Shown one piece after another: positions 23,526 to 34,784 of a stretch of DNA of 34,784 nucleotides. A model generated the notes under the pieces. It was not told where the DNA came from. It saw only the letters and a list, made by a program, of their open reading frames with translations, and made no database searches. How positions within the stretch are numbered: position 1 is the first letter of the stretch; each line of letters starts with the position of its first letter. This stretch comes from GCA-2686265 sp036010965 (GTDB lineage: Bacteria; Planctomycetota; UBA1135; GCA-002686595). A program made the translations under genes and the position numbers. Where the stretch lies: positions 1-34,784 of the forward strand of contig DASCMO010000116.1 in the NCBI GenBank assembly GCA_036010965.1. Reading direction: 5' to 3'.

Positions 23526-25016
23526 TTGTCCGGATCGAGCGAGCCAAAGGCGGACACTTCTCCGCGTGATGCCACCGAGTTCCTGTACCGGGCACTCCTC
23601 CACGCGACGCTGGACCCGACGCTGGCGATCGACGCGCTCGGGACCGTGATCACGGCCAGCGATTCGGTGCAGGACGTGTTCGGCTGGAGGCCGGATGAGC
23701 TCATCGGCCGCAACGTCGCGGTGCTGATGCCCGAGCCGCACCGCAGCCAACACGACGGGTACCTGGAGCGCTACGCACGCACGGGCGAGACGGCGATTCT
23801 TGGTCGCACACGCGAGTTCGAGGTCTTGCACAAGGATGGACACACCCTGCCGGTCGAGCTCTCGGTCGCCCGTGTCGACCTGCCCGATGGGTCCGAGCCG
23901 CTGTTCATCGGCGCTTTCCGTAACATCACGGAGCGCAAGCGGGCCGAAACCGCCGCCGAGGAGAGCGAACGCCGATTCGGCGCGATCTTCGACCAGTCGT
24001 TCCAGTACATCGGACTGCTCGACCCGCAGGGCATCGTGCTCGAGGCCAATACCGCGTCGCTCGAGGGCGCCAGCTTGGAGCGCGAAGACGTCGTCGGTCG
24101 GCCGTTCTGGGAGACACGTTGGTGGTCGGTGTCCGAACAGTCGCGAGCGCAGCTCAAGGATGCCATCCGCGAGGCGGCCGCGGGGCGTTTCGTGCGCTTC
24201 GAGACCGAGCACCGCGGGCTGGGCGACGAGATCGTGGCGATCGACTTCTCATTGAAGCCCGTGCGCAACGCCGAGGGCGAGGTCGTGATGCTCATTCCGG
24301 AGGGCCGCGACATCACCGAGCTGAAGCGCTCCCAACGGGCGGAGACCGCGATGCTGCAGGCCCTGGCGACCATCGGTGAGTCGGCGGCGATGCTGGCGCA
24401 CGAGATCAAGAACCCGATCACGGCCATCAACCTGGCGCTGAAGGCCGTCGCCCACCAGCTCGGAGAGGACCAGCAGGCCGTGCTCGAGGACCTCTCCGGC
24501 CGGATGCAGCGACTTGAGCGCATCATGCGCCGCACGCTCACTTTCGCGCGGCCGATCGAACTCGAGGTCGAAACCGTCGACGTCGGCGGGCTGCTCGGGC
24601 AAGTCGTGAGCCAGCTGAGGCCGGAGATCGTCAAGCGTGGAGTGGAGGTCGAGTGTGCGCTGAGCGAAGAGGCGATCGAGCTCGTAGTCGATCTCCAACT
24701 CCTCGAGGAGGTGCTCGTCAACCTGCTACGAAACTCGATCGAGGCAACCAGCGACGGTGGGCGCGCGCGCCTGTCCGCCAGCCGCGCGGGCGACCGCGTG
24801 CGGATCGTCGTCGAGGACGACGGGCCCGGCATCCCGAAACTGTTGGAGGGCACGCTCTTCCAGCCCTTCGCCACGCTCAAGACCGGCGGGACCGGTCTGG
24901 GACTGGCCTTCTGCAAGAAGGTGGTGGAGGAACATGAGGGCACGGTCAACGTCGATGCCAGCGAGCTCGGCGGCGCACGATTCACGCTCGAGCTCCCAAC
25001 TCAGGGGCGGGGGTAG
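23526..25016 (+). CDS. PAS-domain sensor histidine kinase
   Basis: 496 residues from TTG 23526, chosen because AGGAGG lies 5 nt upstream (23515-23520); an in-frame upstream start has no such site. Two PAS domains occupy about 15-145 and 150-275 (ALGTVITASDSVQDVFGW, GAFRNITERKRAE, LLDPQGIVLEANTASLEG, EGRDITELKRSQ). The first resembles FixL-type PAS domains, but a haem ligand is not certain. The kinase core has H292 in LAHEIKNPITAI, an N-box NLLRNSIEA, DDGPGIP and TGGTGLGLAFCKK. There are no TM helices, so it is a cytoplasmic sensor. It is 4 nt from the response regulator gene, its likely partner. Confidence 0.85.
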   Translation: MSGSSEPKADTSPRDATEFLYRALLHATLDPTLAIDALGTVITASDSVQDVFGWRPDELIGRNVAVLMPEPHRSQHDGYLERYARTGETAILGRTREFEVLHKDGHTLPVELSVARVDLPDGSEPLFIGAFRNITERKRAETAAEESERRFGAIFDQSFQYIGLLDPQGIVLEANTASLEGASLEREDVVGRPFWETRWWSVSEQSRAQLKDAIREAAAGRFVRFETEHRGLGDEIVAIDFSLKPVRNAEGEVVMLIPEGRDITELKRSQRAETAMLQALATIGESAAMLAHEIKNPITAINLALKAVAHQLGEDQQAVLEDLSGRMQRLERIMRRTLTFARPIELEVETVDVGGLLGQVVSQLRPEIVKRGVEVECALSEEAIELVVDLQLLEEVLVNLLRNSIEATSDGGRARLSASRAGDRVRIVVEDDGPGIPKLLEGTLFQPFATLKTGGTGLGLAFCKKVVEEHEGTVNVDASELGGARFTLELPTQGRG

Positions 25017-25020
25017 GAAC

Positions 25021-25689
25021 ATGACGGACTCCATTGCGATTCGCATCTACCTGGTCGACGACCAGAACATCCTGCGCGCGGCCTTCCGGAGCCTCCTGGA
25101 TTCCGACGAGGGCATTGAAGTCGTCGGCGACTCGGGGGACGCGCGGACGGCCATCGAGCGCATCGAGGAGCTGCGGCCGGACGTCGTGCTGCTCGACATC
25201 AGCATGCCCGGACTTTCGGGCCTGGATGCGATCGCGCCCATGCGAAAGGCCTGGAAGCGCGTGCGCATCCTGATGCTCACGCACCACGAGGGCGAGTCCT
25301 TCGTCGAACAGGCGATGCGTTCGGGCGCCGACGGCTACCTGTCGAAGGACTCCGACCCGGCCGAGCTCCTGATCGCGATCCAGGCCGTGCACGGTGGCAA
25401 CCCGTATCTCTCACCCAAGGTCTCGAGCGGCATCGTCTCGGGCCTGAGGCAGGGAGGGACGGGCATGCCGGCGGTTCGCAGCCGCATCGAAGCGCTCACG
25501 CAGCGCGAGCGCGAGGTGTTCCAGCTGCTCGCGCTCGGCAAGGCCAACAAGGAGGTCGCCCGCAACCTCGACATGAGCCTGGGCACCGCCAAGAAGCACC
25601 GTGAGAACCTGCAGCGCAAGCTCGACTGCCACTCTGCGGCCGAGCTGGCGCGACTCGCAATCCGCGAGGGCCTGCTCGACCCGTCGTGA
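25021..25689 (+). CDS. NarL/LuxR-type response regulator
   Basis: 222 residues from ATG 25021. The receiver domain has YLVDDQNILR near the N-terminus, the phospho-acceptor D59 in VVLLDISMPG, and the LSKDSD lysine. The C-terminal LuxR-type helix-turn-helix reads LTQREREVFQLLALGKANKEVARNL, then GTAKKHRENLQRKL. With the kinase directly upstream it forms a two-component pair, similar in shape to FixLJ/NarL systems. Target promoters are not evident; the divergent lyase/radical SAM promoters and the respiratory genes are candidates by proximity only. Confidence 0.88.
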   Translation: MTDSIAIRIYLVDDQNILRAAFRSLLDSDEGIEVVGDSGDARTAIERIEELRPDVVLLDISMPGLSGLDAIAPMRKAWKRVRILMLTHHEGESFVEQAMRSGADGYLSKDSDPAELLIAIQAVHGGNPYLSPKVSSGIVSGLRQGGTGMPAVRSRIEALTQREREVFQLLALGKANKEVARNLDMSLGTAKKHRENLQRKLDCHSAAELARLAIREGLLDPS

Positions 25690-26105
25690 GGCTGGCCCGC
25701 GTTGTAAGTCGCGCACTGGTCCTCGAGCGCCTGGTTAGAAGTATGGTGTCGCTAGTGCGCACTTCTGCCCGGCTTCGTCACTCCCGCAGTGTCGTTCGTT
25801 GCCGGGCCGGGGTCGCCGCCACGCCGCCGCACTCCGCCGCACTCCGCCGAGAGGGCGCTGCGCGGGCGGCCGGAGACCCGGCCTCGTGCCCCCAGAGGGG
25901 CCGTCCCGTGCGAGGAGCCGCCAGGCGCTCGCACCTTCAGCTCTTTTTGTGAAGAATCAGGCTGAACCGTCCGACCTCTTCGGATAGGTGCGGGGGACCG
26001 CGGAGTGGCGGGCCCTGGCCGCGGCCGGGCGTCCCTGCTCGAACCCCGTCGGACTCCGGACCAACAGAGACCTCGCACGGCCCGTAGAGCCGACCCGAGC
26101 ACCCC
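25690..26105. other. Intergenic region before the metal-efflux operon
   Basis: About 416 bases with no convincing gene. It contains short tandem CCGCACTCCG units near 25828-25850 and a T-run (CTCTTTTTGTG) near 25940 followed by a relatively AT-rich stretch, which is the most likely promoter area for the Cys-rich protein and cusCBA genes. The style of sequence changes across this interval, so a recombination boundary could lie here, but no truncated gene marks it. Confidence 0.35.
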
Positions 26106-26597
26106 ATGACCTGCCCCACCCTCACCCGACGCCTCCTGCCCGCGGCCCTCGCGCTGCTGGTGGCGTTGCAACCGGCCGTGGCCGCCTGGAGCGGCGCCGG
26201 CGGAGGTGCGGACTGCGGGGAGTCCTGCTGCTGTGCGGCGGCGCCCGCCGACGACGCCCCTTCGGGAGGATGTTGCGGGGAGAGCGAGCCTGCCTCGCCC
26301 GAGGGAGCGCTGCTCACGACCGACTGCCCGTGCCGCGCGACGGCACCGGGAGAGCCGACGCCCCACGGGGCGCAGCAAGCCGGCGCGGAAGACGGCGAGG
26401 GCGAGCTGCGCGAGCGGGTCGAACGCAACGCCCAGGCCTCCGCGGCGTTCGAACTCGTCTCCGCACCCACCGGCGGGGGTGTCGCTCCCCCACCTCGCCC
26501 GGTTCGCGCCGCTCGCGACGGCGCACGCCGCACCCTGCGTCTGCTCGAACGCGGCATCGACACCTTGCTGGCAGCCTTCGGCACGGCACTGCGCTGA
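26106..26597 (+). CDS. Secreted Cys-rich protein upstream of CusCBA
   Basis: 163 residues. A signal peptide (RRLLPAALALLVALQPAVAA) precedes a cysteine-rich segment: DCGESCCCAAAPADD, GGCCGES, TDCPCRAT. The last ~80 residues are polar with an amphipathic helix. Cysteine clusters of this kind suggest soft-metal (copper, silver or zinc) binding in the periplasm. It is the first gene of a unit followed by the CusC, CusB and CusA genes, so a metal-buffer or sensor role is reasonable inference. I do not recognise a named family. Confidence 0.6.
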   Translation: MTCPTLTRRLLPAALALLVALQPAVAAWSGAGGGADCGESCCCAAAPADDAPSGGCCGESEPASPEGALLTTDCPCRATAPGEPTPHGAQQAGAEDGEGELRERVERNAQASAAFELVSAPTGGGVAPPPRPVRAARDGARRTLRLLERGIDTLLAAFGTALR

Positions 26598-26681
26598 GCC
26601 GGCGGGGACCGACCCCGCCCTCCGTGCCGTGACGGGCCTCGCGCCCGTCGTTCCGCCGTCGAGTTCCAGCACTGGTGTCCC

Positions 26682-28055
26682 ATGTTCCGATTCTTCCTGC
26701 CCGAAATCCGTCTGCTCCTGATCCCTCTGCTCGCGTTCGCCGCGGGCTGCGCGGCCGTCAGGAGCGAGGCCGCCTCCGCCAGCGCGCCCGCGTCGCGGCT
26801 CTATGCGGCCCCCGCGCCCGTGGAGCACGCTCTGGATGAGCCCAGCATTCAGCCGCTCACCGGAGAGGGGATCGACGAGCTCGTGGCCTGGGCCGAGATC
26901 CATCACCCGCGTCTGCGGGCCGCGCGCGAGCGCTGGCTCGGCGCTCTCGCCCAGGCCGACACCGCCGACGCCCTGCCCGAGCCGCGCCTCGCCTATCGCG
27001 AGTACATCGAGGAGGTCGAGACGCGCGCCGGACCGATGCGCCGCGCCCTCGGCCTGCAACAGCCCCTGCCGGCCTTCGGCTCCCGAAGCCTGCGCCGGGA
27101 CGCCGCTCTGGCCACGGCCGCGGCCGCAGGCGCACGGATGGAGGCCGAGCGCCTCGCGGTGCGGGCCGACATCGCGCGGGCGCACGGCGAGCTCTACCAC
27201 CTCGGGCGCACGACCGAGTTCGTTCGCGCCGACGTGCAGCTGCTCGGCGCCCTCGTGCGCGTGCTGCGCGCACGCTTCGGAGCCGGCGACGCACCCCACA
27301 CCGACCTGGCCCGGGCGCAGGTCGAGCTCGGCCGCCTCGCCGACCGCCTGCAGGACCTCGAAGAGCGGGCCGGTCCCGCTCGCGCCACCCTCAACGCGGC
27401 CATGGGCCGCCAGGTCTCCGCCCCCCTGGCCTGGCCCACCGAGCTCACCCACGCACGCCTGTCCGATCCCGACGAGCGCGTGCTGCGCTCGGTCGAGGAG
27501 GCTAACCCACAGCTCACCGCCCTCGCGGCCGAGATCGTACACGCACGCGCCCTCGTGCAGTTGACCGCCACGCGCCGCCTGCCGAAGACCACGCTCGGCC
27601 TGGAGGCGATCCAGATCGACGCCGTTGACGGCGGCGACGGCTCCGACGCCTGGGTCTTCTCCTTGGGGCTCGAACTCCCCCTGCGGCGGCGCGTCTACCG
27701 AGCCGAGGAGCGCGCCGCGCGCGCCGCGCTCGGCGCGGCCGCCGGCACCCTCGATGACCGACGCAACATCCTCGCCGCGCGCGCGCGCACGGTCCTCTCC
27801 CGCCTGCACGACGCGGAGCGCAAGCTGGACCTCTACGCCGCGGCGCTGATCCCCAAGGCGCGCGAATCCCTCGAGGCCAGCCAGGCCGCCTTCGGGACCG
27901 GCACCAGCGACCTCGAAGGGGTCATCGACGCCCAGCGCACCCTGCTCGAATTCCACCTGACCCGCGAACGCGCCCTCGCTGACCACCAGCGCCTGCGCGC
28001 CGAGCTCGAGTCCCTCAGCGGACGCACGCTCGAAACCGAGAGGAGTACACGATGA
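26682..28055 (+). CDS. cusC: CusC/TolC-family outer-membrane efflux lipoprotein
   Basis: 457 residues. The lipobox is LLAFAAGC near residue 23. The rest is the TolC fold: long heptad-like helices (ELVAWAEIHHPRLRAARERW, AGARMEAERLAVRADIARAH, LRARFGAGDAPHTDLARAQV) in two similar halves, with the typical FGTGTSDLEGVIDAQRTLLE near the end. It forms the outer-membrane channel of the tripartite pump. The stop overlaps the cusB start (ATGA), so the genes are co-translated. It is named by family and context; CzcC would be an equal alternative. Confidence 0.85.
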   Translation: MFRFFLPEIRLLLIPLLAFAAGCAAVRSEAASASAPASRLYAAPAPVEHALDEPSIQPLTGEGIDELVAWAEIHHPRLRAARERWLGALAQADTADALPEPRLAYREYIEEVETRAGPMRRALGLQQPLPAFGSRSLRRDAALATAAAAGARMEAERLAVRADIARAHGELYHLGRTTEFVRADVQLLGALVRVLRARFGAGDAPHTDLARAQVELGRLADRLQDLEERAGPARATLNAAMGRQVSAPLAWPTELTHARLSDPDERVLRSVEEANPQLTALAAEIVHARALVQLTATRRLPKTTLGLEAIQIDAVDGGDGSDAWVFSLGLELPLRRRVYRAEERAARAALGAAAGTLDDRRNILAARARTVLSRLHDAERKLDLYAAALIPKARESLEASQAAFGTGTSDLEGVIDAQRTLLEFHLTRERALADHQRLRAELESLSGRTLETERSTR

Positions 28056-29976
28056 AGCTCACGATCATCGGACGGTCGTTCCCCGGACGCACCCTGCTGC
28101 TGGTGCTGGTCTCCCTCGCCGCCGGCTACGGTCTGCGCGGGGCCTGCGCGCCCGCGACGACGGGCGGCGGAATGGCGACCCACGGCGACCACGCGCCGGC
28201 CCCCAGCACGACCTGGAGTTGCTCCATGCACCCTCAGGTCCATAGCCCGGACCCCGGAGCCTGCCCGACCTGCGGCATGGACCTGGTCGAGGTCTCCGCT
28301 GACCAGCAGGGCACGGGTGAGCGCCAGATCGTCCTCGACCCGGCGGCGGTGGCCCTGGCGGAGATCGCCACGACGAGGGTCGAGCGTCGCTTCCCCACCG
28401 CCGTGCTGCGCATGGCGGGCAGCCTGACCTACGACGAGACGCGCCGGCGCACGATCAACGCCTGGGTCGGGGGCAGGCTCGAGCGGCTGTTCGTCGACTT
28501 CGAGGGCCTCTCCCTGCGAGCGGGCGACCACGTGGCCGACCTCTACAGCAAGGAGCTGGTGACGGCTCAAGAGGTCTTCCTGCAGGCCCGCCGCACCCTG
28601 CGCGACCTGCAGGATTCGGACATCGGGCTCTTGCACGACAGCTTGCGCGGCACCCTCGACGAGGCCCGCAAGCGCCTCCTGCGCTGGGGCCTCAGCGAGG
28701 CGCAGGTCGAGGAGCTGGCCCGCGCGGACGAGCCGTCGGAGCATGTCACGATCCACGCCCCGACCGGCGGCGTCGTGAGCGATCTGAACAAGAAGCAGGG
28801 CGACTACGTGCTCGAGGGCGAGCGCATCGCCACGATCGACGACCTGACTCACCTCTGGCTGCGGCTCGACGCCTACGAGAGCGAGCTCGCGTGGCTGCAC
28901 TACGGACAGGCGGTCGAGTTCGAGGCCGCAGCCCTCCCGGGCCAGGCCTTCGAGGGGACGATCGCCTTCATCGCGCCCGTGCTCGACGAGCACACGCGCA
29001 CGGTACAGGTGCGCGTCAACGTGCCCAACCCCGACCGGCGCCTGAAGCCCGGGATGTTCGTGCGCGCGAAGGTGCGTGCGCGCTTCGCGAGCGACGGCGC
29101 CGTGATGGACGCCGACCTGGCGGGCAAGTGGATCTGCCCCATGCACCCGGAGGTCGTCGAGGACGAAGCGACCGGCTGCCGCCTGTGCGGCATGGACCTG
29201 GTGACGACCGAGTCCCTGGGGTTTGAGGTCGCCGACGAGACCGCCGCGCGGGCACCCCTGGTGATCCCGGTCTCGGCGGCCCTGGTGACGGGCCGGCGAG
29301 CCGTCGTCTACGTGCGCCTGGCCCACCGCGAGCGGCCGACCTTCGAGGGCCGCGTGGTGATCCTCGGCCCGCGTGCCGGGGACGAGTACATCGTGCGCGA
29401 GGGGCTCGAAGAGGGCGAGCTGGTCGTCACCCGCGGCAGCTTCAAGCTCGACAGCGCCATGCAGATCCTGGCCCGGCCGAGCATGATGTCGATCGAGGAG
29501 GACGACGCGCCCGAGCGCGTGGCCCTCACGGCCGGCGCGCGCGCGGCCCTCGCAGGCGCCTGGGACGCCTACTCGGCCCTGCACGAGGCCCTGGCCGGCG
29601 ATGACGAGCCCGCGGCGCGCAGAGCGCTGGCCGAGGCGGTCGAGCCCTTCGGCGGCGCCCTGCTGCGCTCGGCGGACCTCGCTCCCCTCGCCGAGGCTGC
29701 CCAGTCCGCCCTCGGCCGCGCCGCCGAGACCGAGGACCTGGCCGCCCTGCGCGCGGCCTTCGAGGAGGTCGCGCAGGCCGCCGACGCGCTCTTCTCCCTC
29801 GCCGGCCCGCCCGCGGGACGAACTCTGCGGCGCGTGCACTGCCCGATGGCCTTCGACGGGCGCGGCGCGAGCTGGCTACAGGCCGACGAGGAGATCCAGA
29901 ACCCCTACTACGGAGCGGCGATGCTGCGCTGCGGCAGCGTGACCGGCGAGCTCAGCGCTGCGCGAGGGGGCCGCCG

Positions 29977-29980
<4 letters not shown>
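28052..29980 (+). CDS. cusB: CusB-type periplasmic adaptor with two heavy-metal-binding domains
   Basis: 642 residues, long for the family. After an N-terminal membrane segment comes a heavy-metal-binding domain, WSCSMHPQVHSPDPG..CPTCGMDLV (C57, H60, C71, C74, M76). The membrane-fusion core has the barrel-sandwich halves (VGGRLERLFVDFEG, APTGGVVSDLNKKQGDYVLE) and beta-barrel (FEGTIAFIAPVLDEHTRTVQ). A second metal-binding domain, WICPMHPEV........CRLCGMDLV (from C362), is inserted before the final membrane-proximal part. The C-terminal ~150 residues are DUF3347-like (HCPMAF......NPYYGAAMLRCG). The cysteines and methionines suggest that it hands Cu(I)/Ag(I) to the pump. It overlaps both neighbours by 4 nt. 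Confidence 0.88.
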
Positions 29981-33825
<3,845 letters not shown>

Positions 33826-33842
33826 GCGCTCTACAGCCGCGG

Positions 33843-34285
33843 CTAGCCGGTTCGCACGGCCCGCACGGCGTCGGTGCGGTTCATGCGCCAGACGGGGTAG
33901 AGAGCGGCGATCAGGGCCAGGACGACGGCGGCGACGAGGATGATCCAGACCCACGGGCCCGCTCCGCGGTGCGGCAGGACCAGACCCGAGAGCTGCTCGA
34001 GAGCGGTCACGATCACGGGCCCGAGCAGGCTGCCGAGGCAGACGCCGATGCATCCGCCGAAGGCGCCCATGACGGCGGACTCGATCCACACCATGCCCGC
34101 GATCTGACCCGCCGACGTCCCGAGGGCCTTCAGGATGCCGAGCTCCTTCGTGCGTTCGAGGGCCGCCAGCAGCTGGCCGTTCAAGACGCCCACCCCCGCC
34201 AGCAGCGCCGTCAGCCCCAGGATCAGGTCGAAGAGCATGAAGTCGCTGTCGATGTCCGCCACCTGCAGGTCGCGCAGGCGCGCGC
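33843..34285 (-). pseudogene. FtsX/MacB-type permease, C-terminal fragment (second copy)
   Basis: On the minus strand the last ~146 residues of an FtsX-type permease are present, from ARLRDLQVADIDSDF to the C-terminal RTDAVRAVRTG, with the coupling loop ERTKELGILKALGTSAGQI and the final three TM helices. It differs from the full permease at 4255-6867 at 19 of 146 positions. At about 34281-34290, where the full gene continues with TVTG..., the sequence changes to a plus-strand tyrosine integrase. The N-terminal ~720 residues are therefore missing. Together with the cusA fragment at the left end it marks a duplicated cus-ftsX locus. Confidence 0.85.
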
Positions 34286-34637
34286 GCGGAGCGGGGTCAC
34301 GCCCCAGGTGGGGCGACAGATCATGCGGCACGCCGACTACCGTACGACTCTTCAGCACTACACTCGGCTCGAGTTGCACGACTCGGAGGGAGCTGTGCAC
34401 GGGTTGCCCGCCTTTGGGCCGAAACCCCTGGAGCGGGCCACGGGAACCGCTGGAAAACCCCAGCAGATTCCACAGCACTCGGAGCACGATTCGGTGCGAT
34501 CTGCTGCGAGTGGGTGCGACGAAACGGGTCCACCGTCTGTCCTCCCGACCAAGCGGAAGACACCCCTCGATGCCACTCAGAGCGATTCTTTGCGACCCGA
34601 TGCGACCCAATGCGATGGCGCGCCCGGCAGGACTTGA
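34281..34637 (+). pseudogene. Tyrosine recombinase/integrase, C-terminal fragment
   Basis: The plus-strand frame from about 34288 reads GVTPQVGRQIMRHADYRTTL-QHYTRLEL, the last catalytic segment of a tyrosine recombinase (box II RHA and the nucleophile Y in HYTRL), followed by a long polar tail that ends in TGA 34635-34637, inside the tRNA T-arm. The catalytic Arg, Lys and HxxR boxes should lie upstream but are replaced by an ftsX 3' fragment, so the enzyme cannot work. An integrase that ends at a tRNA 3' end is the usual arrangement of tRNA-targeting integrative elements, which supports the att-site reading of the next feature. Confidence 0.75.
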
Positions 34638-34665
34638 ACCTGCGGCCCCCGGTTTAGGAAACCGG
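34616..34665 (-). tRNA. tRNA-Arg(CCT)-like 3' half: anticodon arm to CCA (partial, att site)
   Basis: Reading the minus strand from 34665 to 34616: anticodon stem CCGGT, loop TTCCTAA with anticodon CCT (34658-34656), stem ACCGG, short variable region, T-stem GCAGG, T-loop TTCAAGT, T-stem CCTGC, acceptor CGGGCGC, then G and CCA. The 5' half is not a tRNA: no D-arm can be drawn. GCGCCC does occur at 34696-34691 and would pair with six of the seven acceptor bases. A 3' tRNA half next to an integrase stub is the standard attP/attL composition of tRNA-integrating elements. It is therefore a partial gene and not a functional tRNA in this window. Confidence 0.65.
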
Positions 34666-34784
34666 AGGCTGGTGACGTAGGTGGTGATGGGGGCGCAACT
34701 TGCGAAGGTGTGCCTGGGGACCCCAGCAGTTTCCCCAGCAGTTCGGAACAAGAGGAGGCCCTGAACGCCCCTGAACTCCGGGCC
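34646..34784. repeat. Terminal direct repeat, right copy (139 bp)
   Basis: Exact copy of 1-139. Upstream of it (34616-34645) lies the rest of the tRNA 3' end, which is absent from the left copy only because the window begins there. If the ends are joined the repeat collapses to one copy and gives a continuous integrase stub, tRNA half, integrase-type tail and HGG start. Confidence 0.9.

Noticed and set aside
25820..25860. Short CCGCACTCCG tandem units
   Set aside because: Only two to three imperfect units in GC-rich intergenic DNA; too short to interpret.
34614..34680. Plus-strand peptide MARPAGLEPAAPGLGNRRLVT
   Set aside because: This is the well-known spurious translation of tRNA 3' sequence, not a protein; the strand carries the reverse of the tRNA-Arg(CCT) half.

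Overview
This is a 34.8 kb high-GC window, rich in GTG/TTG starts and translationally coupled genes. It comes from a Gram-negative bacterium with an aerobic, copper- and haem-rich respiratory chain: aa3-type cytochrome c oxidase, an undecahaem cytochrome, porin, TolC-type and RND proteins. Gene style (FG-GAP secreted stub, multihaem cytochrome with an LVIVD propeller, NosR-like Fe-S/TPR fusion, tyrosine integrase sitting on a tRNA) suggests a high-GC planctomycete-like lineage. That is inference; no rRNA or marker gene is present.

Ends. The first 139 bases are repeated exactly as the last 139 bases and both copies stop exactly at the window edge. This is what a circular contig (about 34,645 bp when closed) or an assembly-graph overlap looks like. 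The repeat begins inside the 3' half of a tRNA-Arg(CCT)-like gene, next to the C-terminal stub of a tyrosine integrase, so the closed junction resembles the attachment site of an integrative element. No replication or partition gene and no complete recombinase is present.

Layout. 1-600: integrase-type tail, start of a phage HGG-type zinc protein, then the last 81 codons of a second cusA. 528-7622: two membrane Fe-S proteins divergent around a perfect palindrome, then a minus-strand ABC transporter operon (ATPase, large FtsX-like permease, small membrane protein). 7745-8704: three gene fragments spliced together (FG-GAP stub, reversed terminase piece, porin C-terminus). 8718-13922: hemerythrin, HemN/HemW-like radical SAM protein and an 11-haem cytochrome c. 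14023-14319: half of a flavodoxin-fold quinone reductase. 14320-19272: minus-strand cytochrome oxidase operon led by a cupredoxin-like lipoprotein. 19789-20220: a signal-peptide stub in frame with a hemerythrin C-terminal half. 20222-25689: B12-binding radical SAM protein, tryptophanase/tyrosine phenol-lyase family enzyme, PAS histidine kinase and LuxR-type response regulator. 26106-33825: Cys-rich secreted protein plus a complete CusCBA-type heavy-metal efflux operon. 33843-34784: 3' end of a second ftsX, integrase stub and tRNA/att.

Working picture. Intact modules (oxidase, multihaem cytochrome, Fe-S proteins, metal efflux) form a respiration and copper/metal-handling theme. What stands out is the number of abrupt gene-to-gene breakpoints: at least six places where two truncated genes abut, three of them involving phage-type sequence (integrase, HGG protein, terminase). 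The paralogous 3' ends of cusA and ftsX bracket the phage/tRNA scar. Either this is a real mosaic circle or island created by recombination around a decayed prophage, or a chimeric assembly; the sequence alone cannot separate the two.
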